Source of the DNA: Helcococcus sueciensis DSM 17243 | GTDB taxonomy: Bacteria > Bacillota > Clostridia > Tissierellales > Peptoniphilaceae | Assembly (NCBI RefSeq): GCF_000423145.1 | Contig: NZ_AUHK01000004.1 | Span: 25,583 to 89,582, forward strand | Reading direction: 5' to 3' | DNA: 64,000 nt | Shown here: one piece after another, positions 27,306-36,640 of the stretch | Numbering within the stretch: the first letter of the stretch is position 1 | Layout of the letters: each line of letters begins with the position of its first letter | Notes under the pieces: generated by a model | The model's input: only the letters and a program-made list of their open reading frames with translations | The model's database searches: none | Told to the model about the DNA's origin: nothing | Position numbers and translations under genes: made by a program

Positions 27306-28580
27306 TTAGCCCTCAACTTTAACTACTTCTATATCAGCCCCAATATTTTTAAATTTATTTTCAAAATCATTATATCCACGATAGATATGATAAATATCAT
27401 GAACTCTAGTTTCGCCTTCAGCTACTAGCCCTGCTAAAATACAAGAAGCTCCCGCTCTAAGATCCGTAGCTTTTACATCTGTTCCCACTAAATTAGGTAC
27501 ACCTTTTATACGAGCTTCATTTCCTTCTGTAATTATCAACGCTTTCATTTTTTGTAATTCTTCTACATGCATAAATCTATTTTCAAATACAGTTTCTTCT
27601 ACTTTTGAATCACCATCACAAACAGTTAACAATGTCATAAATTGTGATTGAACATCTGTTGCAAGTCCTGGATATGGTAAAGTTTTAATATTTGTAGCTA
27701 CAGGATGTTCTGCACCAATTACTCTAATCTTATCTTCATCCTCATTTACAATAACTTCACATCCTATTTCTTTTAATTTTGCTATTACTGGGATTAAATG
27801 AGCTTCAACTACATCAGTAACTGTTACATCACCCTTAGTAATCGCTCCAGCTATCATATATGTAGCCGCTTCAATTCTATCTGGCATTACAGAATGTTCT
27901 CCACCCTTTAATTCTTTAACCCCTACAATTTCAATAGTTTTTGTACCAGCTCCTCTTATTTTAGCTCCTATTTTATTTAAAAAATTCGCTAAATCTGTAA
28001 TTTCTGGTTCTTGTGCTGCATTATCTATTGTAGTTGTGCCATTTGCAAGTACGGCTGCCATCATAATATTCTCTGTTGCTCCAACTGAAGGGAAGTCAAG
28101 ATAAATATTATTACCAACCAATCCATTTTCAGCACTTACATCAATTGCATCAATTCCTGTATGAACTTTTGCTCCTAATGCTTCAAATCCCTTCAAATGT
28201 AAATCAACTGGTCTAGCACCTATACTACATCCACCAGGCATATATGTTATTGCTCTACCACATCTTGAAAGTAATGGTCCTGTAACCACAAATGATGCTC
28301 TCATTTTATTCATAAGGTCAAGTGGTGTAATATAATCTTTTATATTATCATTAAGTATTTTCACACTTGTATCGTCAAGTCTTTCTATTTTGGAGCCCAA
28401 ATACTCTAGAACATCTAACATAACTTCTACATCTCGTAATTTAGGTAAGTTTCTTATAATAACTTCTTCTTTTGTAAGTAAAGTAGCTGCTAGTAATTTC
28501 AGTCCAGAATTTTTTGCACCATCTATTTTGACCTCTCCCTTTAATGGACCATTTGGTCTAACCCTTATAAATTTCTTCAT
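27306..28580 (-). CDS. murA: UDP-N-acetylglucosamine 1-carboxyvinyltransferase
   Basis: First committed step of peptidoglycan synthesis, transferring enolpyruvate from PEP to UDP-GlcNAc. The 424 residues match the family. KNSGLKLLAATLL at the N terminus holds the conserved lysine and asparagine (K23, N24). The catalytic cysteine is C118 in PGGCSIGARPVDLHLKG, so fosfomycin sensitivity is expected. Firmicutes often have two copies (murA and murZ); which this is cannot be told here. It is followed by recD2 in the same operon. Confidence 0.96.
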   Translation of the reverse strand: MKKFIRVRPNGPLKGEVKIDGAKNSGLKLLAATLLTKEEVIIRNLPKLRDVEVMLDVLEYLGSKIERLDDTSVKILNDNIKDYITPLDLMNKMRASFVVTGPLLSRCGRAITYMPGGCSIGARPVDLHLKGFEALGAKVHTGIDAIDVSAENGLVGNNIYLDFPSVGATENIMMAAVLANGTTTIDNAAQEPEITDLANFLNKIGAKIRGAGTKTIEIVGVKELKGGEHSVMPDRIEAATYMIAGAITKGDVTVTDVVEAHLIPVIAKLKEIGCEVIVNEDEDKIRVIGAEHPVATNIKTLPYPGLATDVQSQFMTLLTVCDGDSKVEETVFENRFMHVEELQKMKALIITEGNEARIKGVPNLVGTDVKATDLRAGASCILAGLVAEGETRVHDIYHIYRGYNDFENKFKNIGADIEVVKVEG

Positions 28581-28638
28581 CTTATCTCCTAAACAAAATT
28601 TGTATTAATATTTTAAATATTAAATCTAATCTAATAGA

Positions 28639-29370
28639 CTATTTTTCAGACAGTATATATTGTTCTACATCTGAATTTAATTTATATATTACATCTTTTC
28701 TTTCAACAATGATATCTGTTCTTTTTGCAAGTTCTTCATCTGAATTTATTTTTTCTAAAAATCTTTTTGATGGATTTATTGCTGTAGCATGTTTCATCAT
28801 TTTAAGCATTGAATAATCCCCATTTGTATCACCATAAGCATAAGACTCATCAATATCAATATCATGCTTAGTTACAAGTCTTGTAATCTCTCTTTGTTTA
28901 GACTTGCTATCCCACATTTGAGTAATTTCACCAGTAAATATTTCATCCTTGAATATATATTCTGTTCCTTGAGTATCATCTACATTATACATTTCACCAA
29001 GTAGCTCAACTAAATAATCAGGAGACCCAGACACAAAAAACACCTTATGTCCCTTAGATTTATGATATTTTATCCTATCTCTAGTATATGCATATACTAA
29101 ATCTCCACCTTCTCTAATAACTTGTTTTGCTGTTTCCATTATTAAAGATTTATGTATACCTTTTAATTTATCTTTATATACATTTCCCATTTCACTTATA
29201 AAATCATCATAATCACCGTATCTTCTTTCATACGCTTCATATTTTGCTTTAAGATTTTTCAAGTATGCTTCTTCATCTATTATTCCATATTTTACAAGCT
29301 TATTGAAATGTTTAAGCATTATTGATTCTCTCATAACTGTGCCATCAATATCGAAAAAAGCTCCTATCAT
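28639..29370 (-). CDS. HAD-IB family phosphatase (SerB-like)
   Basis: 243 residues. Motif I is FFDIDGTVMRES, motif II is FFVSGSPDYLVELL, and motif III/IV is SYAYGDTNGDYSMLKM. The helical cap after motif I and the overall length match HAD-IB hydrolases related to phosphoserine phosphatase. The substrate is not clear; serine biosynthesis is one option and lipid or sugar phosphates are others. It is part of the murA-map gene run. Confidence 0.9.
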   Translation of the reverse strand: MIGAFFDIDGTVMRESIMLKHFNKLVKYGIIDEEAYLKNLKAKYEAYERRYGDYDDFISEMGNVYKDKLKGIHKSLIMETAKQVIREGGDLVYAYTRDRIKYHKSKGHKVFFVSGSPDYLVELLGEMYNVDDTQGTEYIFKDEIFTGEITQMWDSKSKQREITRLVTKHDIDIDESYAYGDTNGDYSMLKMMKHATAINPSKRFLEKINSDEELAKRTDIIVERKDVIYKLNSDVEQYILSEK

Positions 29371-29416
29371 TTGGCCTCCATACTAAATATATTTATTATT
29401 ATCCTATTTATAATTC

Positions 29417-29983
29417 TTATTTTTTATTTTCATCAATTAAAAAATCTGTAGTTTCTTCTATTTCACTATTATCTATGATCTTTGTATCGTCTCCTATTAA
29501 ACTAATATCTGGAATTATTGTAGTTTCATCCATAAGAGATTCTCTTGATACCTCAGTAGTTTCTTCATTAATTTTATTTTTAATAAGCTTTGTTTCCTCT
29601 TTGTCTATATCTAAATCTTTTTCTTTTTTATCTTTTTTTTTATTTTTATCTTTTTTGTCACTTTCATTTTTTTTAAATAATACAGCTAGTGAATCTAATA
29701 TATCCATTATTAAAGAAAAAGAAAGTGCTACAATACCAAATACTAAAAATTTTGTGCCCGCTATAATTAAACTTAACCCTGCAGGTTCTAGCATTGTTTT
29801 ATATCCTCTAAAAAAGATTGTTAATCCAATTACCAAAGAAATAGCTGATACAAGATATTTTACCCATTTAGGTTTTACAAATGAATAAATTAGTATTATT
29901 ACAATAACTGCTACTATAGCTATCAATGGTACTACTGCATTCGCATCTGAATGTTGTGAAATTAATTCTAGTAACGATCTCAT
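29417..29983 (-). CDS. Membrane protein with charged cytoplasmic tail, unknown function
   Basis: 188 residues. Three hydrophobic helices (about 18-36, 43-60 and 70-98) are followed by a long tail that is first Lys-rich (KKDKNKKKDKKEKD), then Glu/Thr/Ile-rich. No enzymatic motif is visible. AGGAGTAAG lies upstream of the start, and the gene is 8 bp after map. I do not recognise a family. Retention between map and a phosphatase in an apparent operon supports it being real. Confidence 0.7.
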   Translation of the reverse strand: MRSLLELISQHSDANAVVPLIAIVAVIVIILIYSFVKPKWVKYLVSAISLVIGLTIFFRGYKTMLEPAGLSLIIAGTKFLVFGIVALSFSLIMDILDSLAVLFKKNESDKKDKNKKKDKKEKDLDIDKEETKLIKNKINEETTEVSRESLMDETTIIPDISLIGDDTKIIDNSEIEETTDFLIDENKK

Positions 29984-29991
29984 ACTTACTC

Positions 29992-30798
29992 CTAAAACTT
30001 ATAATTTTTTATCCAATTTAAATCTTCATCGTCTAATTTATAATCATCTTGATTTGTTAATATATCTGCTTTTCCTTTTTTAACAACCAAGGTATGTTCA
30101 AATTGACATGAATTCTTTCCATCTCTTGTTCTAGCGACCCAATTATTATCTTCTAATCTCATTTTCCACGTACCTATATTAACCATAGGTTCTATAGTAA
30201 TCACCATATTTTCTATAAGTCTTCTGCCTCGACCTTTAACTCCATAGTGTGGAACTTGAGGATCCTCATGCATTTCTTTTCCGATTCCATGTCCAACAAA
30301 ATCTCTTACAACAGAAAGACCTTCTGATTCTACATAAGTTTGAATTGCATTTCCTATATCACCAAGTCTATTCCCTTCATATGCTTGTTCTATACCCAAA
30401 TACAGACTTTTTAATGTCACATCCATTAAATGTTGGTTTTCTTCACTCAATTCCCCTACAGCATATGACCAGCAAGAATCAGATAAATATCCATTGTATT
30501 CCACAACATTGTCTACAGATAATATATCTCCTTCTTTAAGAATATCATCCTCTTTAGGAAATCCATGACAAATTACATCATTTAAAGATGTACATAACGC
30601 ATAAGGAAAACCTTCATATCCTTTTTGCGCAGGCACTGCTCCTTTAAATTTCATATATGCTTCTGCAAAATCATTTACCTGCATTGTAGAAATCCCTGGT
30701 CTAATTATTTCTTTTATCGCTAAATGTGTTTTACAAAGAATCTCTCCTGATTTTCTCATTCCTTCTATTTCTTCATTTGTCTTTAATACTATCATCAT
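29992..30798 (-). CDS. map: Type I methionine aminopeptidase
   Basis: Removes the N-terminal methionine from new proteins. 268 residues. The metal ligands are visible in order: the aspartates in LSVDNVV and YLSDSCW, the histidine in GHGIGKEMHE, and the glutamates in ITIEPM and CQFEHT. The start ATG overlaps the stop of the TPR gene (TAATG), and a second in-frame ATG follows directly, so the start may be one codon later. There is no N-terminal SH3 or zinc extension. Confidence 0.95.
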   Translation of the reverse strand: MMIVLKTNEEIEGMRKSGEILCKTHLAIKEIIRPGISTMQVNDFAEAYMKFKGAVPAQKGYEGFPYALCTSLNDVICHGFPKEDDILKEGDILSVDNVVEYNGYLSDSCWSYAVGELSEENQHLMDVTLKSLYLGIEQAYEGNRLGDIGNAIQTYVESEGLSVVRDFVGHGIGKEMHEDPQVPHYGVKGRGRRLIENMVITIEPMVNIGTWKMRLEDNNWVARTRDGKNSCQFEHTLVVKKGKADILTNQDDYKLDDEDLNWIKNYKF

Positions 30799-31712
30799 TA
30801 AACTCCAACTATTTCTTTAAACTCTTTACTATTTCTAATTTGTTTAAAATCTTCATCATTTTTTGCATATTCTGATATATCCGGATTTATTTCTACGGAT
30901 TCATTCAAATCCCTTATTGCAAGATTAATTATTCCCATTTTTATATAAGAACACGCTCTATTATAATATAAATTAGCTAGATTATCTTCCGCTTTTTTTA
31001 TTCCCTTATTTAATATGTCAACAGATCTTTGATACATATTTCTTTCAATATACAATGCTGATAAATTTAAATAATTAAAACTGTATCTCGGATTTCTCTT
31101 TATGGATTCATTATATTGTTCTATGGCCTTGTCGTACTCTTTTAATCTTCCATAAACTACACCTTTATTAAAATACGATCTAAAGTAATTTGGTTCAATC
31201 TCAATAGATTTGTTGAGAGCCTTTAAAGCCTCTTCAAATCTGTCTGTATTCTCATAGATTGCGCCTAAATTATTATAAGCCATGAAATCATCATCTACTA
31301 ATTTTAACACATCATTATAATATTTTATTGCTTTTTCATAATGATTTAAATTATCATATAGATTTGCAAGAAAGAATATGGCCCTATCATATGAAGGGTT
31401 TAACTCTATACTTCTTTTATAATATTTAATAGCATTATCATAATCCTCTAACTTTTCAAATTCCATAGCCATTCCATAATATGCTCCTGGTTCGTAGGGA
31501 TCTATTTTTGCTACACTCTTAAATTTATCTAAAGCTTTATCATATTGTTCAATTTCATCATTCATTAATGCTTGAGCAAATAAAATATCTATTTTTTCGG
31601 CATCATTCGAATACTTCAAAGCTGTATCAAATAGTTCATCTGCTTTGTCATACTTTCCCATCTCATAAAATTGCTCAGCTTTTTTCTTGTAATCAATAAG
31701 TCTAATTTTCAT
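30798..31712 (-). CDS. TPR-repeat protein
   Basis: 304 residues made almost wholly of tetratricopeptide repeats, about eight units of 34, with recurring patterns such as YDKADELFDTALKYS, YDNAIKYYKRSIELNPSYDRA and FEEALKALNKSIEIEPNY. There is no signal peptide, so it is probably a cytoplasmic scaffold. AGAGG precedes the start. Its stop overlaps the map start. The partner is unknown. Confidence 0.88.
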   Translation of the reverse strand: MKIRLIDYKKKAEQFYEMGKYDKADELFDTALKYSNDAEKIDILFAQALMNDEIEQYDKALDKFKSVAKIDPYEPGAYYGMAMEFEKLEDYDNAIKYYKRSIELNPSYDRAIFFLANLYDNLNHYEKAIKYYNDVLKLVDDDFMAYNNLGAIYENTDRFEEALKALNKSIEIEPNYFRSYFNKGVVYGRLKEYDKAIEQYNESIKRNPRYSFNYLNLSALYIERNMYQRSVDILNKGIKKAEDNLANLYYNRACSYIKMGIINLAIRDLNESVEINPDISEYAKNDEDFKQIRNSKEFKEIVGV

Positions 31713-31764
31713 TTTAACCTCTATGAATAATTATATCAAAAAGATAAAAGATATCACAATATAA

Positions 31765-31793
31765 TTGTAAAACAGCTAATAATTTGATATTCT
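31765..31793 (+). promoter_or_regulatory. Probable promoter of the PAP2 gene
   Basis: TTGTAA at 31765-31770 and TATTCT at 31788-31793 with 17-bp spacing and a TGA extension directly before the -10. Confidence 0.6.
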
Positions 31794-31812
31794 AAAATTT
31801 CATGGAGGAATT

Positions 31813-32634
31813 ATGATTAAAAATAAAGATAAGATAATGTATATACTATTAGTATATGCAATTATATGTATGATAATTGGTAGTTTCTTTGATTTATCAA
31901 TAAATCAAAGACTATATGCACATGGTGATATATTTCCTAATTTTTTCAAAATAACAGCTGAAGTTCCTATGGTAATACTCATGAGCAGTTCATCATTAAT
32001 ATATTTAAAAAACAAGAAAAATTTAAATAATATATTTAAAGTTTTATTGTTAATAATTAGTATAGCTTTCCCTATAGTGTCTTCTACCACAATTTTAAGC
32101 TATTTTGGAATAAATAATATCTTTTATAGTTTAGGAATATTTTTAACTTATATTATAATAGTAGTTTCAATATTAAACTATACAAACCCATTAATAAATG
32201 ATACAGCTTTAGACTATTGTTTATTCATTATTTGCTCTATAATATCTATATTTATAGTATTTAATTTAATGAAAAACATATGGGGTAGACAAAGATTTTT
32301 CTCAATTTATTATGAACAAAATTTTTCACTTTTTACTGATTGGTGGAAAATCAATGGATTTCCAGATTCCGATGCATTTAAATCTTTTCCATCAGGTCAT
32401 ACATCATCAGCTGCAACATCATTAGTTTTGATATATTTTAATGACGTATTTAATATCAAAAATAAATTCATAAAAGTTTTTAGTATAATATTTCCTGTAA
32501 TATTTACTATATCAACACAATACGCAAGAATTATGGATGGAGCGCACTATTTAACTGACGTATCTATGGCTTTAATACTATCAGTTATTTTAATATTATT
32601 TATGAAAAATAAATTTATAAAAAAAAATTTTTAA
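31813..32634 (+). CDS. PAP2-family membrane phosphatase
   Basis: 273 residues with six or more hydrophobic helices. The three phosphatase motifs appear in order: MKNIWGRQRFF, KSFPSGHTSSAA, and ARIMDGAHYLTDV. The latter two carry the catalytic histidines. Members dephosphorylate lipid phosphates such as phosphatidate, PGP or undecaprenyl pyrophosphate at the membrane. The length is greater than in BcrC-type members, owing to a long N-terminal membrane part. Strong GGAGG is at the start. It is a single gene ended by a shared terminator. Confidence 0.92.
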   Translation: MIKNKDKIMYILLVYAIICMIIGSFFDLSINQRLYAHGDIFPNFFKITAEVPMVILMSSSSLIYLKNKKNLNNIFKVLLLIISIAFPIVSSTTILSYFGINNIFYSLGIFLTYIIIVVSILNYTNPLINDTALDYCLFIICSIISIFIVFNLMKNIWGRQRFFSIYYEQNFSLFTDWWKINGFPDSDAFKSFPSGHTSSAATSLVLIYFNDVFNIKNKFIKVFSIIFPVIFTISTQYARIMDGAHYLTDVSMALILSVILILFMKNKFIKKNF

Positions 32635-32643
32635 ATCTAAATA

Positions 32644-32690
32644 AAATAGACCTATAAGATATAGATAAATCTATACTTTAGGTCTATTTT
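32644..32690. terminator. Convergent terminator between PAP2 and HAD genes
   Basis: AAAATAGACCTA pairs with TAGGTCTATTTT with a further inner stem TATAGAT/ATCTATA. Both strands have T-rich tails. Confidence 0.85.
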
Positions 32691-32701
32691 ATATTTATTT
32701 T

Positions 32702-33523
32702 TTATATAAGTTCAAAGTGTTTCATAGCATTATATATTCCATCATCATCTACATCTGTTGTAATATAATCCGCAATATCTTTTAAAGGTTGAGAGGAATT
32801 CCCCATCGCTATACCTATTTTACAACTTTCAACCATATCATAATCATTTAAACTATCTCCAATAGCTATAGTATCTTCTACTGAAACATCAAGATGTTTT
32901 AACATCTTTTCTATTCCTGTAAATTTATTTATACCTTTTACTAATAACTCTCCAGCTGTTTCATATTTTATAATATAATAGTCTTTATCAATTACTCTTT
33001 CTAACTCTACTAATTGTTCATAAGAATCAGCATAAACAGTTAATTTATTAATATTTGTTCTATTTTCAAAATACTCTTCAATACTATGTTTTCTTGGTAT
33101 AATAAAATCTATTGCAGAGAATTCATATTTTGTTTTTTCTTTCTTTTCTCTAAGCCTTTCAAGATTCTCATGTCCTGCATATATAGCATCTTTTCTTGTG
33201 TATACCATAGTTTCGCCTTCAAGAACAAATGGTATATCAAATTTATTTAAAAAGTATACTAAATTATCGACCATATGATCAGGTAATATTTTATTATAAA
33301 TTATTTCATCTTGATATTTAACATATCCACCTGCAGCAGCAATCACACCATCAAAATTAAATTTATAAATAGTTTCTGGTACTTCTGCATATGATCTACC
33401 TGTACATATAAAAATTTTATGTCCCTTTTCTTTAAGTAAATTTAAAGCTTCAATTGTACTTGGACTAATTCCTTCTTCATGCGATAGTAATGTTCCGTCA
33501 ATATCAAAAAATATATATCTCAT
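32702..33523 (-). CDS. Cof-type HAD-IIB phosphatase
   Basis: 273 residues. Motif I is FFDIDGTLLSHEE, motif II is FICTGRSYAEV, and motif III/IV is NKFTGIEKML followed by AIGDSLNDYDMVE. The cap region between is of the Cof type. The substrate is not known. It is related in layout to the phosphatase at 12610-13461 but is clearly diverged. It lies 16 bp after the dacA stop and so may be cotranscribed. Confidence 0.9.
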   Translation of the reverse strand: MRYIFFDIDGTLLSHEEGISPSTIEALNLLKEKGHKIFICTGRSYAEVPETIYKFNFDGVIAAAGGYVKYQDEIIYNKILPDHMVDNLVYFLNKFDIPFVLEGETMVYTRKDAIYAGHENLERLREKKEKTKYEFSAIDFIIPRKHSIEEYFENRTNINKLTVYADSYEQLVELERVIDKDYYIIKYETAGELLVKGINKFTGIEKMLKHLDVSVEDTIAIGDSLNDYDMVESCKIGIAMGNSSQPLKDIADYITTDVDDDGIYNAMKHFELI

Positions 33524-33539
33524 AATTAACTCCTTTTAA

Positions 33540-34742
33540 TTAAAATAGAAATATTACTTTGTCAAAAAACTCTAATATTGATTCTATAAAATTATCAATA
33601 AACGTTGCTTTTGGTACATATCCTTTATTAATTAGATTTATTGTATCCACTACTTCTCCATTATAGCTTAAAGTTGCTTTTCCTAAAATCTCCCCATCTT
33701 CATACGGAGCTTTTTTACTTTCATCAATAGAGTAATCTACATCCATAGAATTAGTTTTTGACATTAATTTCTTTATACCTTTCTCAGGATATAGTGGTAT
33801 TTCTCTTTGTTTTGTACTGCTATCCATTTTAGTAATAAGTGGTATGTTTGGATTTAATTCCATTTTCATAGCATAATTATTTGTTACATAATTATATATT
33901 TCTCTTGTAAGTTCATTTCTTACTTCTTTTGTTTCTGCTCCAATTACTACTGAAATCATTCTATAATCCTGAGTTTCATCTTCTAATTTCATATCAAATA
34001 AACCCGTAAATCCATATAAAGCTTCTGGCGTACTTCCTGTCTTCAATCCAACTCTTGATTTGATATCTTTTAATGGAATTGTGCTTTCTGCGCTATAATT
34101 TCTTGATGGTATATTGAATATTTCAGTTTCTCCATACTTCATAACTTCAGGATAATTTTTAACAACATGAACAGATAATTTGTATAAATCCTTAGCAGAC
34201 ATTACATTTAATTTAACTTTTTCTTTTTCACTTTTTGGGTATTCAGTAATCCCTGATGGATTTACAAAATTTGCACTTTCTAATCCTAGCTCTTTAGCTT
34301 TTTTGTTCATATTATTAACAAAATTCTTAATTGAACCAAATGTATGGATAGCAACAGCATTTGCTGCATCATTTCCTGAAACAATCATCATCCCAGAAAT
34401 TAAATCTTCAAATCTAACTTTTTCTCCTTCATCAAGTTCTAATCTTGAATAACCAAATTGATTTAATTCGGCAGATTCTTTTGTAATAGTAACTTCATCA
34501 TCAAGTGAAATTTTTCCTTTTTTTATTTCATCCATAGCTAATAGATATGTCATAATCTTTGACATAGAAGCTATAGGTAAGATTTCATCTTCATTTTTTT
34601 TGTAAAATTCTAGTCCAGTTTCTAAATCAGCAGCATATATTGCTCTAGCTTGATCTTCATATAAGATTGAATATGCACTAGCTGTATTCAAATTAATAAA
34701 AGCAATTATAAATGCTAATAATAATACAAATCTTTTTTTCAT
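33540..34742 (-). CDS. dacA: D-alanyl-D-alanine carboxypeptidase (PBP5/DacA type)
   Basis: Trims the terminal D-Ala of peptidoglycan stem peptides. 400 residues with a signal peptide (1-22). The penicillin-binding triad is complete: S59-M-S-K62 in IASMSKIM, SGN in MIVSGNDAAN, and KTG in VGLKTGSTPEAL. The C-terminal part has the PBP5_C-like beta domain and ends in an amphipathic-hydrophobic helix (IDNFIESILEFFDKVIFLF) suited to membrane anchoring. Beta-lactams are expected to inhibit it. Confidence 0.95.
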   Translation of the reverse strand: MKKRFVLLLAFIIAFINLNTASAYSILYEDQARAIYAADLETGLEFYKKNEDEILPIASMSKIMTYLLAMDEIKKGKISLDDEVTITKESAELNQFGYSRLELDEGEKVRFEDLISGMMIVSGNDAANAVAIHTFGSIKNFVNNMNKKAKELGLESANFVNPSGITEYPKSEKEKVKLNVMSAKDLYKLSVHVVKNYPEVMKYGETEIFNIPSRNYSAESTIPLKDIKSRVGLKTGSTPEALYGFTGLFDMKLEDETQDYRMISVVIGAETKEVRNELTREIYNYVTNNYAMKMELNPNIPLITKMDSSTKQREIPLYPEKGIKKLMSKTNSMDVDYSIDESKKAPYEDGEILGKATLSYNGEVVDTINLINKGYVPKATFIDNFIESILEFFDKVIFLF

Positions 34743-34819
34743 ACTTTACCTTTCCTACTCATATTCACATATTTAATTAGTATTTTATTATATAAGCATG
34801 TAAATATCAATTATTTAAA

Positions 34820-34848
34820 TTGACTATTATAAAAAACTCCAATATAAT
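34820..34848 (+). promoter_or_regulatory. Sigma-A promoter of mscL
   Basis: TTGACT at 34820-34825 and TATAAT at 34843-34848 with a 17-bp spacer, 26 bp before the mscL start. Confidence 0.85.
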
Positions 34849-34874
34849 ATACTTAAAAGGAAAGGGAGGATTTC

Positions 34875-35264
34875 ATGATAAAAGAATTTAAAGATTTTAT
34901 TCAAAAAGGTAATGTATTAGATATGGCAGTTGCTGTAGTTTTAGGTGCTGCTTTCAAAGCTATAGTTGATTCTCTAGTAGAAGATTTAATCACACCATTA
35001 TTAAGCGCATTTACTGCTGGTGTTGATTTCAAAGATTGGGTTGTATCAGTTGGAAATATTAACTTTACTGTTGGTAATTTTATCAATAATGTTATTTCAT
35101 TTTTAATTATTGCATTCGTTATGTTCTTAATTGTTAAAGCTTTCAATAAATTCAAAAAAGAAGAAGAGAAAGCAGAACCAACAACAAAAACTTGTCCACA
35201 TTGTATGGAAGAAGTTAATATAGAAGCTAAAAGATGTCCACATTGTACAAGTGAATTAGCTTAG
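34875..35264 (+). CDS. mscL: Large-conductance mechanosensitive channel with C-terminal zinc ribbon
   Basis: Emergency osmotic release channel, 129 residues. KEFKDFIQKGNVLDMAVAVVLG is the N-terminal helix plus TM1, and the second helix is about residues 70-90. The usual C-terminal helical bundle is shortened and replaced by a module with two CPHC motifs (C107, C110, C121, C124), which reads as a small zinc ribbon. GGGAGG is the ribosome binding site. It is transcribed alone with its own promoter and terminator. Confidence 0.96.
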   Translation: MIKEFKDFIQKGNVLDMAVAVVLGAAFKAIVDSLVEDLITPLLSAFTAGVDFKDWVVSVGNINFTVGNFINNVISFLIIAFVMFLIVKAFNKFKKEEEKAEPTTKTCPHCMEEVNIEAKRCPHCTSELA

Positions 35265-35276
35265 TATAATCCAAAT

Positions 35277-35309
35277 GATATATACCTTTTAGGTATATAT
35301 CTTTTTTTT
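35277..35309 (+). terminator. Terminator of mscL
   Basis: GATATATACC pairs with GGTATATATC across a five-base loop and is followed by eight T. Confidence 0.92.
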
Positions 35310-35356
35310 GTTTTAAATGGTATAATTTGTAACTATATAATAGAAAAGAGTTAATT

Positions 35357-35983
35357 ATGAAAAATTTATATATAATATTATCTAAAACAAATACTAAAGT
35401 AGCTAAAACTATTAGAATAATAGGTAAACAGAATTATTCTCATGTTTCTATTAGTTTAGAAGAAGACTTTAGTCATATATATGCTTATGGTAGACCTCAA
35501 TACAATGGCTTTTTACTTGGTGGATTAGTTGAAGAAAGTCTAGATAGATACACTTTAAGAAAAAATATTCCAACGCCAATTAAAATACTTAAAATTGAAA
35601 TAACTGATCAGCAATATAAATGGATTAAAAATATAATTAATGAAATGCTATATAATCCAGAATATATGTATAATCTTTATTCAATTCTTACATATCCTAT
35701 AATAAAAGGGATTTATGTAAAAAATAGCTTTACATGTGTAGAATTTGCCGTTTATATATTGCAATATTTAGGATATTTAACAGATAAGCCAGCATATAAA
35801 TATAAGCCAGATGAAATTTCTCGATTTTTAAATAAACTCACTATATTTGAAGGTGATGCAAGAGAAGTTCTCCCTTATATCGTTGATGATAATTATTACA
35901 AAAAAGCAAATATTGATTTATTTATAAAATCTGCGTATTCTTTTTTTAGAATATCTAAAAGATCTATATTTGAATTTATTTGA
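35357..35983 (+). CDS. Predicted permuted papain-fold (NlpC/P60-like) protein
   Basis: 208 residues, no signal peptide. KTIRIIGKQNYSHVSISL carries a likely catalytic histidine, and SFTCVEFAVYILQYLG carries a cysteine at the start of a helix. This H-then-C order is that of permuted papain-like proteins (YiiX/YebB group). I infer the fold; activity is not shown. An extended -10 promoter (TGGTATAAT, 35318-35326) lies just after the mscL terminator. Similar stand-alone proteins in Firmicutes are usually listed as hypothetical. Confidence 0.6.
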   Translation: MKNLYIILSKTNTKVAKTIRIIGKQNYSHVSISLEEDFSHIYAYGRPQYNGFLLGGLVEESLDRYTLRKNIPTPIKILKIEITDQQYKWIKNIINEMLYNPEYMYNLYSILTYPIIKGIYVKNSFTCVEFAVYILQYLGYLTDKPAYKYKPDEISRFLNKLTIFEGDAREVLPYIVDDNYYKKANIDLFIKSAYSFFRISKRSIFEFI

Positions 35984-35990
35984 TAAATTA

Positions 35991-36033
35991 AAAATCTATG
36001 GAATTTGATATTATGTCAAAATCCATAGATTTT
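35991..36033. terminator. Convergent terminator between the papain-fold gene and rnhA
   Basis: AAAATCTATGGA pairs with TCCATAGATTTT, with an inner TTGATA/TGTCAA stem and T-rich tails on both strands. Confidence 0.88.
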
Positions 36034-36034
36034 A

Positions 36035-36640
36035 TTATTTTATACCAACTGCAGTCTTTGCAAGACTATCCGCCATATCATTAAATTTATCATTAGAATG
36101 AGCCTTAACTTTTATAAAATAAATGTCAATATCTTTTTTATTTTCTTCAACAAATTTTTTATAATTTTTAGTAAGTTCTATATTTGTTTTCCACTCACCT
36201 TCAGCCCAAGCTTTAATACCTATATAATCAAAATGGATATATATTTTTTTCTTTTTTTTCTCAATAGCAAGATTTATAGCTTCCATAGAACCATAAACTT
36301 CTCCTGCTACATTTCTTTGTTCTGTATAAAACCCTGCTTCTAGGGAGCCATTTATTTCTAAAGTATCTTCTCTATCTATAAAAACAATACCATATCCTAC
36401 TATTTTTTTAGAAATATTATAAGATCCGTCTACATATGCTATGCACTCATCTTCAGATAGATTATTAAAATCAAATTTATTAATATCTTCATTATTAATA
36501 AACGCCTTTGCTTCTTCTAAAGTTTTAAATGATTTGTATATAGCATTTTTATATCCTATAACTTGCGCTTTGGTTTCTTCCCAAGTTTCAAATATTCCTA
36601 CTTTTCGTCCATTTCTAACGGCATAATATTTCTTAGTCAT
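36035..36640 (-). CDS. rnhA: Ribonuclease H with viroplasmin-type N-terminal domain
   Basis: 201 residues. The N-terminal KYYAVRNGRKVGIFETWEE and the following FKTLEEAKAFI form the RNase H1-type RNA/DNA-hybrid-binding domain (viroplasmin domain). The catalytic domain has the four acidic residues in AYVDGSY, AGEVYGSM, HFDYIGI and FNDMADSLAK. It removes RNA from RNA/DNA hybrids. Its start overlaps the upstream yutG end by 8 bp, so it is the last gene of a five-gene operon. Confidence 0.95.
   Translation of the reverse strand: MTKKYYAVRNGRKVGIFETWEETKAQVIGYKNAIYKSFKTLEEAKAFINNEDINKFDFNNLSEDECIAYVDGSYNISKKIVGYGIVFIDREDTLEINGSLEAGFYTEQRNVAGEVYGSMEAINLAIEKKKKKIYIHFDYIGIKAWAEGEWKTNIELTKNYKKFVEENKKDIDIYFIKVKAHSNDKFNDMADSLAKTAVGIK

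Noticed and set aside
29475..29888. 137-codon plus-strand frame opposite the membrane protein
   Set aside because: Ser/Leu/Phe-rich complement of a Lys-rich coding region with no start signal.
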